Below are positions 62,799 through 64,000 of a stretch of DNA of 64,000 bases, in pieces (the stretch's first letter is position 1; every line of letters begins with the position of its first letter). The DNA comes from Dethiobacter sp. (lineage in GTDB: Bacteria; Bacillota; Dethiobacteria; Dethiobacterales; Dethiobacteraceae), in NCBI GenBank assembly GCA_018335875.1, contig JAGXRN010000008.1, forward strand, positions 1 through 64,000. The letters run 5' to 3'. Both the position numbers and the translations under genes were made by a program. The notes beneath the pieces are model-generated. The model was not told the origin of the DNA, made no database searches, and saw nothing but the letters and a program-made list of their open reading frames with translations.

Positions 62799-64000
62799 CT
62801 AAAAGGCATAATTGCCGTTCTTAAAGACCGCTATTTCTTTTCCTCCTGCATCAATTCCTGTTATATTGAGGTCTTGTGTCCCAATCATGAAATCCTCATG
62901 GATAAGGGAATCATTCATTCCTGATTCTACCAGCTCTTCTTTGCTCATAGATTCACAGTTACTGATGCAGATAGGGTAAGCTTTTCCTATGGCCAGGTGG
63001 CAGGAAGCATTTTCATCAAACAGTGTGTTGTAAAAAAGTATTTTTAATTTTGAAATTGGCGAGTCATATGGAACCAGCGCCACTTCTCCAAGGTAGCGGG
63101 AACCCTCGTCGGTTTCAAGCAGCTTTTTCAGAGTCTTATAGCCCTTCTCGGCGCTATAATCAATAATCTTCCCGTCTTTAAAAGTGAGGGAGAAGTGTTC
63201 AATCAGGTTCCCATTATAGTTTAGCGGCATTGAGCTCACAACAGTACCGTTAACTCCTGTTTTTTTTGGCAGTGTAAATACCTCTTCAGTGGGCATATTG
63301 GCAATAAAGTCTGTCCCCTCAGCCGTGCGGCTTGAGCCGCCATGCCAGACATGATTTTGGGGAAGCTCCACCAATAGGTCTGTGCCTAATGAGTTTTCAA
63401 AGCGAAGAAACCTTAGATTAGCTGAATTCAAAAAGTCTATGCTTTTTTCAAGGGTACTTTTGTGCTCTTCCCAGGCAGCAACGGGATCTTCTGTATCCAC
63501 CCTGACACACATAAAAATTGCCTCCCACAGCTTTGCCACAGCATCATCCGCAGAGTGGCCGGGGAAAATTTTCTTTGCCCAGGAGGCAGTGGGAATTGAA
63601 ACCACACACCAGGGATTTTTATGTGCCATCAGCCCCTCCCTGTATTCTTTCACCGCCGAACTGCTGCTTTTGTGCGCCCTGACTATTCTGTCCGGCTCCA
63701 CATCCTTCATCAGTTCCGGATCAGATGCGGAGATACTGACAAAGGCCGCCCCCTGCCTGAAATAGGAAAGATAAAGCTCCTTCTGCCACGAGGGAAATTC
63801 GTCAAAGACCTCCTCCGGCGCCAGCAGGAACCTTATTTTTGTAAGCAGCTCATCTCTCCAGTTTACAATTACGTCTCTTGCTCCCTCACGGTAGGCGGTT
63901 TCTGCAATCATCCTTGCAAAAGTAGCACATTCTATGGGCGAGGTTATGACCAGAGTCTGGCCCTGTTGAATATTTACTCCTGTTTTTACTATGAGCCGGG
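62799..64000 (-). CDS. M29-family aminopeptidase, 5' end outside the window
   Basis: The frame stays open from the stop at 62799 to the window edge (400 codons); the upstream part (LIVKTGVNIQQGQTLVIT, then SPIECATFARMIAETAY) matches the N-terminal region of M29 enzymes, so the ATG at 63911 is internal. The metal ligands are visible: Glu in MPTEEVF and LGEVALVP, His and Tyr in HLAIGKAY, His-Asp in HEDFMIG. It is a cytoplasmic metallo-aminopeptidase of broad specificity. Probably only a handful of N-terminal codons are missing. Confidence 0.93.
   Translation of the reverse strand, partial: RLIVKTGVNIQQGQTLVITSPIECATFARMIAETAYREGARDVIVNWRDELLTKIRFLLAPEEVFDEFPSWQKELYLSYFRQGAAFVSISASDPELMKDVEPDRIVRAHKSSSSAVKEYREGLMAHKNPWCVVSIPTASWAKKIFPGHSADDAVAKLWEAIFMCVRVDTEDPVAAWEEHKSTLEKSIDFLNSANLRFLRFENSLGTDLLVELPQNHVWHGGSSRTAEGTDFIANMPTEEVFTLPKKTGVNGTVVSSMPLNYNGNLIEHFSLTFKDGKIIDYSAEKGYKTLKKLLETDEGSRYLGEVALVPYDSPISKLKILFYNTLFDENASCHLAIGKAYPICISNCESMSKEELVESGMNDSLIHEDFMIGTQDLNITGIDAGGKEIAVFKNGNYAF

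Overview
The window is typical of a spore-forming anaerobic member of the Clostridia (Firmicutes). It carries spoIIR, sigG, a Spo0F-type response regulator, an alpha/beta SASP, a SAM-I riboswitch, a two-cluster ferredoxin, an aldehyde:ferredoxin oxidoreductase homologue, a (broken) indolepyruvate:ferredoxin oxidoreductase and one-carbon folate enzymes. Nearly all genes lie on the minus strand; the exceptions are a class A PBP, a LysM protein, serC, an aminotransferase and a beta-propeller lipoprotein-like gene. No tRNA, rRNA, CRISPR array, integrase or transposase gene was seen.

Layout. 0-3.4 kb: a Na/Pi cotransporter - Fur-family regulator - YibE/F membrane protein operon with its own promoter and a leader palindrome. 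3.5-22.2 kb: a core block whose gene order (spoIIR, prmC, prfA, rpmE, glpX, transaldolase-like, fba, spo0F, pyrG, speB/speE, class A PBP) recalls the Bacillus subtilis 325-degree region, with sigG placed directly upstream of and overlapping spoIIR and a pyruvoyl arginine decarboxylase heading the polyamine genes. 22.5-29.7 kb: metallo-hydrolase, metX-metY under a SAM riboswitch, LysM protein, serC and an aspartate-type aminotransferase. 29.7-34.2 kb: 4Fe-4S protein, AOR, cysteine desulfurase, ThiI in one operon. 34.2-35.4 kb: a SASP and a repeat-rich non-coding stretch. 35.4-44 kb: a minus-strand catabolic/biosynthetic cluster (panE, IclR regulator, an orphan IlvH-like subunit, HMG-CoA-lyase-like enzyme, class III CoA-transferase, TRAP transporter, panB). 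44-54.3 kb: cyclophilin, two poorly known membrane/secreted proteins, a DUF188 protein plus a 49-codon ORF, thrC with an ApgM-family gene that may be the homoserine kinase, a decayed iorAB locus and a Slt-type transglycosylase. 54.6-64 kb: a 1330-residue REC-PAS-GAF-HD-GYP protein, folD, a DEAD-box helicase, a cold-shock protein, an fchA-type cyclohydrolase and the 3' part of an M29 aminopeptidase.

The most unusual signals are non-coding or residue-level. (1) Three copies (13.65, 22.27 and 35.19 kb) of a modular hairpin element that seems mobile: one sits inside a transcription terminator flanked by a perfect 10-bp duplication, and a roughly 104-bp module occupies different internal positions in two copies. 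(2) A second, about 101-bp repeat present as inverted copies at the left edge and at 34.98 kb. (3) REP-like sequences that supply the last codons and stop of ThiI and of a small ORF after the DUF188 gene. (4) A FolD that has lost the cyclohydrolase Lys and Gln, with an fchA cyclohydrolase gene nearby. (5) Four 10-bp-phased TACA repeats over the HD-GYP gene promoter, a 21-nt part of which recurs at the panE cluster promoter. Gene functions rest on motif recognition by eye; synteny statements are from memory.
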